Assembly (NCBI RefSeq): GCF_024707545.1
Contig: NZ_CP062229.1
Span: 248,001-312,000 of the forward strand
Reading direction: 5' to 3'
DNA: 64,000 bases
DNA from: Mesorhizobium onobrychidis
Lineage (GTDB): Bacteria; Pseudomonadota; Alphaproteobacteria; Rhizobiales; Rhizobiaceae
Shown: positions 49,423 to 58,336 of the stretch, piece by piece
How positions within the stretch are numbered: the stretch's first letter is position 1
Layout of the letters: each line of letters opens with the position of its first letter
Translations under genes and position numbers: made by a program
Notes under the pieces: generated by a model
What the model saw: the letters and a program-made list of their open reading frames with translations, nothing else
What the model was told of the DNA's origin: nothing
The model's database searches: none

Positions 49423-50424
49423 TCAAGAAGCGTTAGCCGGCCATCGCCTTGCTGTGAGAGGCTGGCGCGGCGCGGCTGATGCCGTGGCATGCGCGACCAG
49501 TGCCGTCATGATCTCGGCGGCGGCGAGCGCCGCGATCACCTGCGGGCGCTTATCCTTGACCGCATCGCCGCCGATCGGCGAGACGAGGCGGTCAAGTTCC
49601 GCCTCGCTGCCATCCGCCGACTTCAGGAACCAGCTCCTGAACGTCGCCTTTTTGGTCTTCGAACCGATCATGCCGACATAGGCGGCATCCCGGCGTTTCA
49701 GCGCCTCGGCGACGATCAGGAAATCCAGCGCGTGGTCGTGGGTGAGGACGACGAAGGCAGCCCCGGCAGGCGCATTCCGCACCATCGACTCCGGCATAGG
49801 CGTCAGGCTGGTTTCGACCGTGTCCGGCATGCCGTCCAGCGCCTCGGCACGCGTCTCGACAACGACGACATGTACCGGCAGCAAGGCCGCCGCAGATGCC
49901 AGCGCCTGGCCGACATGACCGCCGCCGAAGATGTAGACGTGCGGCAGCTGCGCTTCCTCGGCTTCCGCCGCCGCAACCAGCTCTCGCGCCAGCGCCGCGT
50001 CGACCAGCCGGATCAGCACCTCGACCCTGCCGCCGCAGCATTGGCCGATTTCCGGCCCGAGCGCGATGTCGAGGGTGGCGCGGATATCCCTCCCCCTCGA
50101 GGGGAGGGAGGCGGCGAAGCCGTCGGGTGGGGTCGCCGCGGCAGTGCTCGACGCTCTGGCGGTGCCTTCTGAGACGACCCCCTCCGGCCGCTTCGCGGCC
50201 ATCTCCCCCGCAAGGGGGGAGAAAAGCAGCTGCCGCGCCTTGTCGATCGCCATGTATTCGAGCTGGCCGCCGCCGATCGTGCCAAAAATCGCCGCGCCCG
50301 AGACGAGCATGAAGGCGCCCTTCTCGCGTGGCGTCGAGCCCTTTGTCCCGGCCACCTCGACCAGGGCGACCCGGCCGGCGCGCGCAAGAAAGGCCTTCAG
50401 GCTTTGCACTTTCGCGTTCATCAT
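49423..50424 (-). CDS. xdhC: Xanthine dehydrogenase accessory protein with repeat-derived insertion
   Basis: The 333-residue XdhC binds and sulfurates the molybdenum cofactor before insertion into XdhB. Features are LVEVAGTKGSTPREKGAFM, IFGTIGGGQLEYMAID, IGQCCGGRVEVLI, the Rossmann segment VYIFGGGHVGQALASAAALLPV and YVGMIGSKTKKATF. Between KARQLL and RATLDIALG lies an extra stretch of 45 residues beginning FSPLAGEMAAKRPEGVV, exactly coincident with a 135-bp palindromic element; ordinary XdhC proteins lack it. The stretch falls between GGGQLEYMA and the conserved Cys-Cys, so folding may tolerate it as a loop. Start ATG 50424 (AGGGA upstream). Last gene of the uraH-xdhA-xdhB-xdhC unit. Confidence 0.88.
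   Translation of the reverse strand: MMNAKVQSLKAFLARAGRVALVEVAGTKGSTPREKGAFMLVSGAAIFGTIGGGQLEYMAIDKARQLLFSPLAGEMAAKRPEGVVSEGTARASSTAAATPPDGFAASLPSRGRDIRATLDIALGPEIGQCCGGRVEVLIRLVDAALARELVAAAEAEEAQLPHVYIFGGGHVGQALASAAALLPVHVVVVETRAEALDGMPDTVETSLTPMPESMVRNAPAGAAFVVLTHDHALDFLIVAEALKRRDAAYVGMIGSKTKKATFRSWFLKSADGSEAELDRLVSPIGGDAVKDKRPQVIAALAAAEIMTALVAHATASAAPRQPLTARRWPANAS
50088..50222. repeat. RIME-type palindromic element inside xdhC (135 bp, in frame)
   Basis: Outer hairpins CCCTCCCC/GGGGAGGG (50088-50108) and TCTCCCCC/GGGGGAGA (50202-50222), then CGGCGAAGCCG, GGTGGGGTCG opposite CGACCCCCTC, and CCGCTTCGCGG. The order of palindromes equals that of the element at 35294-35447. Confidence 0.85.
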
Positions 50425-50486
50425 TCGCATTCCCTATCGGGAAATATAGAGTTTTTCGGCCTGAATTGCACGCTCCGAGGCTGGGT

Positions 50487-52835
50487 TCACGTGCCGACCT
50501 TGGCTTCCCGCTTCAGCCGTTCGATCGCCATCAGCACCCGCTCCGGCGTCGCCGGTGGGTCGAGGCGCGGGCAGATCCGGTGGTCGGCAACGCTTGCCAC
50601 CGCATCCGACAGCGCATGCAGCACCGACATGCCGAGCGGGAGCGGCGGCTCGCCGACCGCCTTGGAGCGGTGCACCGTCGGCTCGTGTGCCTCAGGCCAG
50701 TCGGCCAGCGTCACGTTGAATATCTTCGGCCGATCCGAGGCGAGCGGAATCTTGTAGGTCGACGGCGCATGGGTGCGCAGCCGGCCCTTGTCGTCCCACC
50801 ACAATTCCTCCGTCGTCAGCCAGCCCATGCCTTGGATGAAGCCGCCCTCGACCTGGCCGAGGTCGATGGCGCGGTTCAGCGAGCGGCCGGTCTCGTGCAG
50901 GATGTCGGTGCGCTCGACCATGTATTCGCCGGTCAGCGTGTCGACTGAGACTTCCGAGCACGAGGCGCCATAGGCGAAATAATAGAAGGGGCGACCCTCG
51001 CCCTTGTCACGGTCCCAGTGAATTTTCGGCGTCTTGTAGAAGCCCGCCGCCGAAAGCTGGATGCGCGCCATGTAGGCCTGCCTGACAAGGTCGGCGAAGG
51101 CGATCTCCTGATTGCCGATGCGCACCCGGTTGGGCAGGAATAGCACCTGGTCGCGCGGCACCTGGTATTTTTCGGCGGCGAAATTGGTCAGCCGCTCCTT
51201 GATCTGCCGGGCGGCGTTCTGCGCCGCCATGCCGTTGAGGTCGGAGCCGGAAGAGGCGGCGGTCGCCGAGGTGTTCGGCACCTTGCCCGTTGTCGTCGCG
51301 GTGATCTTGACCTGGTCGAGGTCGATCTGGAATTCTTCCGCCACCACCTGCGCCACCTTGACGTAGAGGCCCTGCCCCATTTCGGTGCCGCCATGGTTCA
51401 GATGCACCGACCCGTCGGTGTAGACATGCACCAGTGCGCCGGCCTGATTGTAGTGCGTGGCGGTGAACGAGATGCCGAACTTGACCGGTGTCAGCGCCAG
51501 CCCGCGCTTGATGAAGCGGCTGTTGGCGTTGAAGGCTTCAATGGTGCGGCGGCGCCTCGCATAGTCGCAACTCGCCTCCAATTCGGCGACGATGCGGTGG
51601 ATGATGTTATCCTCGACCGTCTGGTGGTATGGCGTGACGTTGCGGTCGCTTGTGCCATAAAAGTTCTTCTTACGAATCTCGAGCGCGTCCTTGCCGACGG
51701 CAAAGGCGACCTCTTCGATGACACGCTCGGCCCCGACCATGCCTTGCGGACCGCCGAAGCCTCGGAAGGCGGTGTTCGACACGGTGTTGGTGTAGAGCGG
51801 TGCCGATTGCGCATGCACAGCCGGCCAGAAATAGGTGTTGTCGCAGTGGAACAGCGCGCGGTCGGTGACCGGGCCGGAGAGATCCGCCGAGAAGCCGCAA
51901 CGCGCCGCGAACATGAAATCGACACCGAGAATATTGCCCTCGTCGTCGAAGCCGACCTCGTAGTCGACAAGGAAATCGTGCCGCTTGCCGGTGGCGATCA
52001 TGTCGTCGTCACGGTCGGGCCGGATTTTGACGGCACGATGGTGTTTTTTCGCAGCAATCGCCGCGAGCGCGGCAAACTGGTTGCCTTGCGTTTCCTTGCC
52101 GCCGAAGCCGCCGCCCATCCGGCGGATCTCCACCGTCACCGCATGGCTCGGCACCCCGAGCGCATGGCTGACCATGTGCTGGATTTCGCTCGGGTGCTGG
52201 GTCGAGGAATAAATCGTGACGTCCTGATCCTCGCCGGGAACGGCCATGGCGATCTGGCCTTCGAGATAAAAATGGTCCTGGCCGCCGATGCGCATTTTTC
52301 CCTTTAGCCGGCGCGGCGCCGCGTTGATCGCAGCGGCGGCATCGCCGCGCCTCAGCGTCAGCGGCGGCGTGACCAGCTTGTCTTTACGGGGATCGAGCGC
52401 GCCGATGTCGGCGATGAAGGGCAATTCCCGGTATTCGACCTTGGCCAGTCTCGTCGCGCGGCGCGCCTGCTCGCGGGTTTCGGCAATGACGCAGAAGATC
52501 GGCTGGCCGAAAAATTGCACCTTGCCGTCGGCCAGCACCGGTTCATCGTGACGGCCGGTCGGCGAAATGTCGTTTTCGCCCGGCACGTCACTGGCCGTCA
52601 GCACGTCGACGACACCGGGCGCTGCGCGCACCGCCGACAGGTCCATGCTGGTGATGCTGGCATGCGTGGCCGTCGAAAGCCCGAGGCAGCCATGCAGCGT
52701 GCCGGCCAATTCCGGCATGTCGTCGATATAGACGGCCGTGCCGCGGACATGCTTGCGCGCCGAATCATGGCGCTGGTCGGTGGCAATGCCACCGGAGATT
52801 TTTTGCGCCTTGAGGTTTGGAGCGTGCTTGGTCAT
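50487..52835 (-). CDS. xdhB: Xanthine dehydrogenase molybdopterin-binding subunit
   Basis: The 782-residue large subunit binds the molybdenum cofactor and hydroxylates hypoxanthine and xanthine to urate. It shows GTAVYIDDMPELAGTLHG, the cofactor loops MGGGFGGKETQG and FRGFGGPQGM, GGTEMGQGLYVKVAQV, and the catalytic glutamate in KAVGEPPLPLGMSV near the C-terminus. The ATG overlaps the xdhA stop by one base (TGATG). XdhC is encoded 62 bp downstream. Confidence 0.95.
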   Translation of the reverse strand: MTKHAPNLKAQKISGGIATDQRHDSARKHVRGTAVYIDDMPELAGTLHGCLGLSTATHASITSMDLSAVRAAPGVVDVLTASDVPGENDISPTGRHDEPVLADGKVQFFGQPIFCVIAETREQARRATRLAKVEYRELPFIADIGALDPRKDKLVTPPLTLRRGDAAAAINAAPRRLKGKMRIGGQDHFYLEGQIAMAVPGEDQDVTIYSSTQHPSEIQHMVSHALGVPSHAVTVEIRRMGGGFGGKETQGNQFAALAAIAAKKHHRAVKIRPDRDDDMIATGKRHDFLVDYEVGFDDEGNILGVDFMFAARCGFSADLSGPVTDRALFHCDNTYFWPAVHAQSAPLYTNTVSNTAFRGFGGPQGMVGAERVIEEVAFAVGKDALEIRKKNFYGTSDRNVTPYHQTVEDNIIHRIVAELEASCDYARRRRTIEAFNANSRFIKRGLALTPVKFGISFTATHYNQAGALVHVYTDGSVHLNHGGTEMGQGLYVKVAQVVAEEFQIDLDQVKITATTTGKVPNTSATAASSGSDLNGMAAQNAARQIKERLTNFAAEKYQVPRDQVLFLPNRVRIGNQEIAFADLVRQAYMARIQLSAAGFYKTPKIHWDRDKGEGRPFYYFAYGASCSEVSVDTLTGEYMVERTDILHETGRSLNRAIDLGQVEGGFIQGMGWLTTEELWWDDKGRLRTHAPSTYKIPLASDRPKIFNVTLADWPEAHEPTVHRSKAVGEPPLPLGMSVLHALSDAVASVADHRICPRLDPPATPERVLMAIERLKREAKVGT

Positions 52836-54316
52836 CACGCCGCCTCGTGGCGCGATACCTGGATCGGCGCCTTGGTGCCGCTGGTCTCGGCAAAGAAGCG
52901 CAGCAGCAGGTTACGCGCCGCCAGCGCCCGGTATTCGGCCGAAGCGCGCATGTCGGTCAGCGGGGTGAAGTCTTTGGCGTACTCGGCCATCGCCGCCTCG
53001 ACCGTCGCCTCCGTCCAAGGCCTGCCGAGCAGCGCCTTTTCCACGCCGAAAGCCCGCTTGGGCGTTGCCGCCATGCCGCCATAGGCGATGCACACATCCG
53101 CCACGGTGCCGTCCCTGGCCAGCGTCAGCAGGAACGCGCCAAGTGCTGCGGTGATGTCCTCGTCACGGCGCTTGGTGATCTTGTAGACGGCGAATTTGGT
53201 GTCCCTGGCTGGCACTGGGACATGCACGGCTTCGACGAATTCGCCCGGCTGCCGATCCTGCTTGCCATAGGCGATGAAAAAATCCTCGAGCGGGATCGTC
53301 CGCCGCTTGTTGCCCCGGCGCAGCGTCAGCCGCGCGCCGAGCGCGATCAGCGGCGGCGGCGTGTCGCCGATCGGCGAGCCGTTGGCGATGTTGCCGCCGA
53401 TCGTGCCCATATTGCGCACCTGATCGCCGCCAATGCGATCGAACAGCGGGCCCAGCGCTGGGATGCGTTTCGCTAGCGTCGAGAAGGCTTCTGTATAGGT
53501 GACACCAGCACCGATCGAGATGATGCCCTTGTCCTCGGAAATCCCGCACAGCCCGTCGAGATTGCCGATGAAGATCGCCGGCGCAATATCGCGCATATGC
53601 TTGGTTACCCACAGGCCGACATCGGTCGAACCGGCAACGATGGTGGCGCCCGGCTCGTTGTCGAGCACGGCGGCGAGATCGTCGGCATTAGCCGGCACGA
53701 CCAGCCGCTGGTTGCCGGCGCCGATCTCGATGCGAGCACCGTCTTTCATGGCCGCGAGTTTCTCTGCGATCGCCTTGCGCTCCGCCGCCAGCGGGTCCTT
53801 CGCCGCCTTGCCGTAGCTGGAGATGGCGCGAGCGGCGTGCACAATCGCCTCATAGCCGGTACAGCGGCAGAGATTGCCTTGCAACGCCTTTTCTATTGCG
53901 GCATCCGAAGGCTCAGGCGACCGCATCCACAGGGCATAAAGCGACATGACAAAGCCCGGGGTGCAGAAGCCGCATTGCGAGCCGTGGAAATCGACCATCG
54001 CCTGCTGCACCGGATGCAGTTTATCGCCGTCGCCGCGCAGATGCTCGACGGTCACGACATGTGTGCCGTCGAGCGAGCCGAGGAAGCGGATGCAGGCATT
54101 GACGCTTTCATAGACCAGCCGACCGGCCGGAAGCCTTCCAACCAGCACCGTGCAGGCGCCGCAATCACCCTCGGCGCAACCTTCCTTGGTGCCGCGCAGC
54201 GCGCGGCTGAGCCGCAGCCAGTCGAGCAAGGTCTCGGCGGGCGCCACCGTGGTCAGCGCAACATCCTCGCCATTGAGAATAAAACGTATCTCGCTGCGTG
54301 TCGTGATCTTGGCCAT
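52835..54316 (-). CDS. xdhA: Xanthine dehydrogenase small subunit (2Fe-2S and FAD)
   Basis: The 493-residue protein has the plant-ferredoxin-type cluster GCAEGDCGACTV (Cys47, Cys52, Cys55) with the second cluster CGFCTPGFVMSL and GNLCRCTGYEAIV, then an FAD domain with TIVAGSTDVGLWVTKHM and MGTIGGNIANGSPIGD. It passes electrons from the molybdenum site of XdhB to NAD+. It lies three bases after uraH and is coupled to xdhB. Confidence 0.95.
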   Translation of the reverse strand: MAKITTRSEIRFILNGEDVALTTVAPAETLLDWLRLSRALRGTKEGCAEGDCGACTVLVGRLPAGRLVYESVNACIRFLGSLDGTHVVTVEHLRGDGDKLHPVQQAMVDFHGSQCGFCTPGFVMSLYALWMRSPEPSDAAIEKALQGNLCRCTGYEAIVHAARAISSYGKAAKDPLAAERKAIAEKLAAMKDGARIEIGAGNQRLVVPANADDLAAVLDNEPGATIVAGSTDVGLWVTKHMRDIAPAIFIGNLDGLCGISEDKGIISIGAGVTYTEAFSTLAKRIPALGPLFDRIGGDQVRNMGTIGGNIANGSPIGDTPPPLIALGARLTLRRGNKRRTIPLEDFFIAYGKQDRQPGEFVEAVHVPVPARDTKFAVYKITKRRDEDITAALGAFLLTLARDGTVADVCIAYGGMAATPKRAFGVEKALLGRPWTEATVEAAMAEYAKDFTPLTDMRASAEYRALAARNLLLRFFAETSGTKAPIQVSRHEAA

Positions 54317-54319
54317 GCC

Positions 54320-54694
54320 TCAGCTCCCCCGATAGGTCGAATAGCCGTAGGGCGAGACGAGCAGCGGCACATGATAGTGCACCGGCTCGGCCATGCCGAA
54401 GCGGATCGGCACGTTGTCGAGGAAGGCCGGTTCCGGCAGCCTCAACCCCTGCCGGCGCAGATAGTCGCCGGCCGCGAAGACCAGCTCGTATTCGCCGGTG
54501 CGGAATTCCGCGTCGGCAAGCAGCGGCGCGTCACAGCGGCCGTCGGCATTGGTGACCGCCGTCTTCAGATGCGTCCGCATGTCGCCATCGATGCGGTAAA
54601 GCTCGATCGACAGGCCTGCCGCTGGCTTGCCGGTCGCGGTGTCGAGGACATGGGTCGTCAGACGTCCGCCTTCGGCTTTCGACGTTTCCGCCAC
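54320..54694 (-). CDS. uraH: 5-hydroxyisourate hydrolase
   Basis: The 124-residue transthyretin-related protein opens with [24 protein letters not shown] (His in the active site), and ends with the diagnostic C-terminal YRGS. It converts 5-hydroxyisourate from PuuD to OHCU. The start is GTG at 54694 after GGGAG. First gene of the minus-strand uraH-xdhABC unit. Confidence 0.95.
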   Translation of the reverse strand: MAETSKAEGGRLTTHVLDTATGKPAAGLSIELYRIDGDMRTHLKTAVTNADGRCDAPLLADAEFRTGEYELVFAAGDYLRRQGLRLPEPAFLDNVPIRFGMAEPVHYHVPLLVSPYGYSTYRGS

Positions 54695-54710
54695 TGGCTG
54701 CTCCCATACA

Positions 54711-54726
54711 GTCGAACATGTTTGAC
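54711..54726. promoter_or_regulatory. 16-bp palindrome in the divergent purine-gene promoter region
   Basis: GTCGAACATGTTTGAC is a palindrome with one mismatched pair (GTC-N-AACATGTT-N-GAC). It lies 17 bp before the uraH start and 137 bp before puuE, so one regulator could control both operons. Confidence 0.55.
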
Positions 54727-54862
54727 GAATTGTGCGCCAATTAAAGGCGATGCATAAGTCCCGGTCGAGCGGAGTGCTGCAAAAACACTTTCAAAAATTT
54801 TCGGGGGAATGCGCAAGCGGCGCTTTCGACTATCCTGATCACACTATCCGGCAGGAGCGACA

Positions 54863-56296
54863 ATGCGTTACGAACGAGACATGCGCGGCTACGGCGCCAA
54901 TCCGCCGGATCCGAAATGGCCCGGCGGGGCGCATGTGGCGGTGCAGTTCGTCGTCAATTACGAGGAAGGCGGCGAAAACTGCGTCCTGCATGGCGACAAG
55001 GCTTCGGAGGCATTCCTGTCCGAGATCGTCGGCGCCGCACCCTGGCCCGGCCAGCGTCACTGGAACATGGAATCGATCTACGAATATGGAGCGCGTGCCG
55101 GCTTCTGGCGATTGCTGCGCCTGTTCACCGAGGCTGAGGTGCCGGTCACCTGCTATGGCGTCGCCACCGCGCTGGCGCGTTCGCCCGACCAGGTAGCGGC
55201 GATGCAGGAGGCCGGCTGGGAAATCGCCTCGCACGGGCTGAAATGGATCGACTACCGCGACCATGCGCCGGAGGACGAGCGCCGCGACATGGAAGCGGCG
55301 ATCCAGCTGCACCACGAGGTGACCGGGGCACGGCCGACCGGCTGGTACACCGGCCGCACGTCGATCAACACCGTGCGGCTGGCGGCGGATGAAGGTGGCT
55401 TCGACTATGTGTCGGACACCTATGACGACGAGTTGCCATACTGGTTCGAGCATGACGGGTCGGACGGGTCGATAATGCCGCAGCTCATCATCCCCTATAC
55501 GCTCGACGCCAACGACATGCGCTTCGCCACGCCGCAAGGCTTCAACTCGGGCGACCAGTTCTTCGCCTATCTCAGGGATAGTTTCGACACGCTCTATGCC
55601 GAGGGCAAGGCAGGACGGCCGCGCATGATGAATATCGGCCTGCACTGCCGCCTCGTCGGGCGCCCCGGTCGGGTCGCGGCGCTCAAGCGCTTTGTCGACT
55701 ACGTCAGATCGCACGACAAGGTCTGGCTGGCGCGGCGCATCGACATCGCAAGGCACTGGCAAGAGACCCATCCGTTCCGGCTGCCACCGCTGCGCCCATC
55801 GAAAATGGAATTCGAGGCCTTCGCCCAGGCTTTCGGCGGCATATTCGAGCATTCGCCGTGGATCGCCGAGCGCGCCCACGGGCTGGAGCTCGGCCCGGCG
55901 CATGACAGCGCTGGCGGCCTGCACAATGCACTGTGCCGCGTCTTTCGCGCGGCGAGCGAGGCCGAGCGGCTCTCCGTGCTCAACGCCCATCCCGACCTTG
56001 CCGGAAAACTGGCGCAGGCCAAGCGGCTGACGGCGGAATCGACGAGGGAACAGGCTTCCGCCGGGCTCGACGCGCTGACCGACAAGGAGCGCGAGCTGTT
56101 CTCCAAGCTCAATGGCGCCTACGTCACCAATTTCGGCTTCCCGTTCATCATCGCGGTGAAAGGCAAGACCAAGGCGGAAATCCTGGCGGAGTTCGAGGCG
56201 CGCATCGGCAACAGCCACGACGTTGAATTCGAAACCGCCTGCAAACAGGTCGAGCGCATCGCGCTGCTTCGCCTCAAGGACATTCTTCCGCAATAA
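54863..56296 (+). CDS. Fused allantoinase (PuuE) - OHCU decarboxylase (UraD)
   Basis: The 477-residue two-domain enzyme. Residues 1 to about 305 are the polysaccharide-deacetylase-fold allantoinase PuuE (AVQFVVNYEEGGENCVLHGD, SHGLKWIDYRDHAPEDERR, GWYTGRTSINTVRLAADEGG, LHCRLVGRPGRVAALKRF). From about 310 to the end is UraD (FAQAFGGIFEHSPWIAERA, LNAHPDLAGKLA, LNGAYVTNFGFPFIIAVKGK). It would make S-allantoin from OHCU and then hydrolyse it to allantoate. The ATG follows GCAGGAG. Fusion of both steps is known in rhizobia. Confidence 0.93.
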   Translation: MRYERDMRGYGANPPDPKWPGGAHVAVQFVVNYEEGGENCVLHGDKASEAFLSEIVGAAPWPGQRHWNMESIYEYGARAGFWRLLRLFTEAEVPVTCYGVATALARSPDQVAAMQEAGWEIASHGLKWIDYRDHAPEDERRDMEAAIQLHHEVTGARPTGWYTGRTSINTVRLAADEGGFDYVSDTYDDELPYWFEHDGSDGSIMPQLIIPYTLDANDMRFATPQGFNSGDQFFAYLRDSFDTLYAEGKAGRPRMMNIGLHCRLVGRPGRVAALKRFVDYVRSHDKVWLARRIDIARHWQETHPFRLPPLRPSKMEFEAFAQAFGGIFEHSPWIAERAHGLELGPAHDSAGGLHNALCRVFRAASEAERLSVLNAHPDLAGKLAQAKRLTAESTREQASAGLDALTDKERELFSKLNGAYVTNFGFPFIIAVKGKTKAEILAEFEARIGNSHDVEFETACKQVERIALLRLKDILPQ

Positions 56297-56326
56297 GCTT
56301 TGGCTTCCGCAATAGGCTCTAAACTG

Positions 56327-57190
56327 ATGGATATGATGAAAATGGCCGACCGAACCTATTACGCGCCGCAGGGCGGCCACCCTGGCCAGAGTGAGCTGCT
56401 GACCGGCCGCGCTGTCTTCACCGAGGCCTATGCCGTCATTCCCCGGGGCGTGATGCAGGACATCGTCACCAGCGCCTTGCCATTCTGGGATAAGACCCGC
56501 GTCTGGGTGCTGTCGCGGCCCCTGTCCGGCTTTGCCGAGACGTTTTCGCAGTACATCGTCGAGGTCGCGCCCGGCGGCGGCAGCGACCGGCCGGAACCGG
56601 ATGGCGGCGCCGAGGGCGCCTTGTTCGTGGTCGAGGGCGAGCTGACCGTCTTGCTCGCCGGCAAAAAGCATGTGCTTAGGCCGGGCGGGTTTGCTTTCCT
56701 GCCGCCGGCAAGCGGATGGACCGTTCGCAACGAGAGCAGTGCCGCCGTCCGCTTCCACTGGATCCGAAAAGCCTACGAACCTGTCGAGGGAATGGATACG
56801 CTGCAAGCCTTCTTCACCAACGAACAAGATGTCGCACCGAGCCCGATGCCCGGCACCGATGGCCGGTGGGCGACGACCCGCTTCGTCGATCCTGAAGACA
56901 TGCGCCACGACATGCATGTCACCATCGTCACGCTTGAGCCGGGCGCGGTCATCCCCTTCGCCGAAACCCACGTCATGGAGCACGGCCTCTATGTGCTGGA
57001 AGGCAAGGCGGTCTATCGCCTCAACCAGGACTGGGTCGAGGTCGAGGCCGGCGACTATATGTGGCTGCGGGCCTTCTGTCCGCAGGCCTGCTATGCCGGC
57101 GGTCCGGGCCAGTTCCGCTACCTGCTCTACAAGGACGTCAACCGACATGCCAAGCTTGGCGGCGCCGGCGTCGCGAGACGCGCGCCATGA
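56327..57190 (+). CDS. allE: (S)-ureidoglycine aminohydrolase (bicupin)
   Basis: The 287-residue bicupin has AVIPRGVMQDIVTSALPFWDKTRVWVLSRP, EGALFVVEGELTVLL, and second cupin metal ligands in AETHVMEHGLYVLEGKAVYRL with C-terminal YLLYKDVNRH. It releases ammonia from ureidoglycine to give ureidoglycolate. Several in-frame ATG codons (56327, 56333, 56336, 56342) make the start uncertain. Same operon as puuE/uraD and allA; its stop overlaps the allA start. Confidence 0.9.
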   Translation: MDMMKMADRTYYAPQGGHPGQSELLTGRAVFTEAYAVIPRGVMQDIVTSALPFWDKTRVWVLSRPLSGFAETFSQYIVEVAPGGGSDRPEPDGGAEGALFVVEGELTVLLAGKKHVLRPGGFAFLPPASGWTVRNESSAAVRFHWIRKAYEPVEGMDTLQAFFTNEQDVAPSPMPGTDGRWATTRFVDPEDMRHDMHVTIVTLEPGAVIPFAETHVMEHGLYVLEGKAVYRLNQDWVEVEAGDYMWLRAFCPQACYAGGPGQFRYLLYKDVNRHAKLGGAGVARRAP

Positions 57191-57690
57191 CCCGCATCAT
57201 CGCGCGGCCGCTGACCCGCGAAAATTTTGCCGAGTTCGGCGACGTCATCGATATGGGCGGCGACAATCATTATCCGATCAATGGCGGCAGAGCGGAACGC
57301 TACCATGACCTCGCCACCGTCGAAGCGCAGGGGCCGAATGCACGCGTGCTGATCTCCATGGTGCGCGGCACGCCCTACGATTTTCCGCTGAAGCTGACCA
57401 TGGTCGAGCGCCACCCGATCGGCAGCCAGGCTTTCATCCCGCTGTCGCCACGGCCGTTCCTGGTCATCGTTTGCCATGATGGCGACGAAGGTCCGGGCGA
57501 GCCGCACGCCTTCATCACCGCGCCCGGGCAAGGCGTCAACTATCCGCGCAATCGGTGGCACGGCGTGCTGACGCCGATCGGCGAGGCCCAGGATTTTCTC
57601 GTCGTCGACCGCGGCGGCGACGGCTCCAATCTCGAAGAGTGCCATTTCTCGCACGCTTACGAGATCGATCTCCCCAATGGGACCGCATGA
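57187..57690 (+). CDS. allA: Ureidoglycolate lyase
   Basis: The 167-residue protein begins with IARPLTRENFAEFGDVIDM and shows MVERHPIGSQAFIPLSPRPFLVIV and the NYPRNRWHGVLTPIGEAQDFLVVDRGG core of AllA, a small beta-barrel enzyme splitting ureidoglycolate into glyoxylate and urea. The ATG lies in the allE stop (ATGA) and its own stop overlaps the next gene in the same way. Glyoxylate could enter the route ending in the glycerate kinase at 40727. Confidence 0.93.
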   Translation: MTRIIARPLTRENFAEFGDVIDMGGDNHYPINGGRAERYHDLATVEAQGPNARVLISMVRGTPYDFPLKLTMVERHPIGSQAFIPLSPRPFLVIVCHDGDEGPGEPHAFITAPGQGVNYPRNRWHGVLTPIGEAQDFLVVDRGGDGSNLEECHFSHAYEIDLPNGTA

Positions 57691-58283
57691 TGGCCGACGT
57701 CTCGCTGATAGACCGCCTGCTCGACGTCATCGAGCACGACATCGTGCCGAAGACGGCCGAAGGTGTCGCCCACGGCAACAAGCTGTTCGGCGCGGCGATC
57801 CTGCGCAAGGACGACCGCTCGCTGGTGCTCGCCGAAACCAACAACGAGACGGAGAACCCGCTCTGGCATGGCGAGGTGCACTGCCTGAAGCGCTTCTACG
57901 AAATGCCGAAGGCCGAGCGCGTCGACACCAAGGACGCGATGTTCCTCGCCACGCATGAACCCTGCTCTCTCTGCCTGTCGGCGATCACCTGGACCGGCTT
58001 CGACAATTTCTACTATCTGTTTTCGCATGAGGATTCGCGCGACAGCTTCGCCATCCCTCACGACCTGAAGATCCTGAAAGAAGTCTTCACCCTCGACCCC
58101 GGCGGTTACAATGCCGAGAACGCCTATTGGAAGAGCTTTTCGATCCGCCGACTGGTGCGGTCGCTGCCCGAGACCGAGCGCCTGCGGCTGGAAACGCGGA
58201 TCGGCAAAATCGCCGCACACTATGACGAATTGTCCGGCGCCTATCAGGCGAGCAAGGACGAAAACGACATTCCGCTGAGTTGA
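57687..58283 (+). CDS. Cytidine-deaminase-fold nucleoside/base deaminase
   Basis: The 198-residue zinc deaminase has the HGEVHCLKRF motif (His/Glu) and the EPCSLCLSAITW cysteine pair, together the complete CDA zinc site. It is longer than TadA and differs in the C-terminus (YWKSFSIRRLVRSLPETERL). As last gene of the puuE/uraD-allE-allA operon it may deaminate a purine base or nucleoside feeding the pathway. A guanine deaminase of another family is already present at 42567, so guanine may not be its substrate. Confidence 0.8.
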   Translation: MMADVSLIDRLLDVIEHDIVPKTAEGVAHGNKLFGAAILRKDDRSLVLAETNNETENPLWHGEVHCLKRFYEMPKAERVDTKDAMFLATHEPCSLCLSAITWTGFDNFYYLFSHEDSRDSFAIPHDLKILKEVFTLDPGGYNAENAYWKSFSIRRLVRSLPETERLRLETRIGKIAAHYDELSGAYQASKDENDIPLS

Positions 58284-58336
58284 ATGCTGCAAAGTTCAAC
58301 ACTTGAAACGCCCCCTTTATGGTGGCATACGGTGTT

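Noticed and set aside
54839..57148. A 769-codon open frame on the minus strand opposite puuE/uraD and allE
   Set aside because: High-GC shadow frame of genuine genes; no protein family pattern, rich in Arg, Asp and Gly as typical antisense translations.
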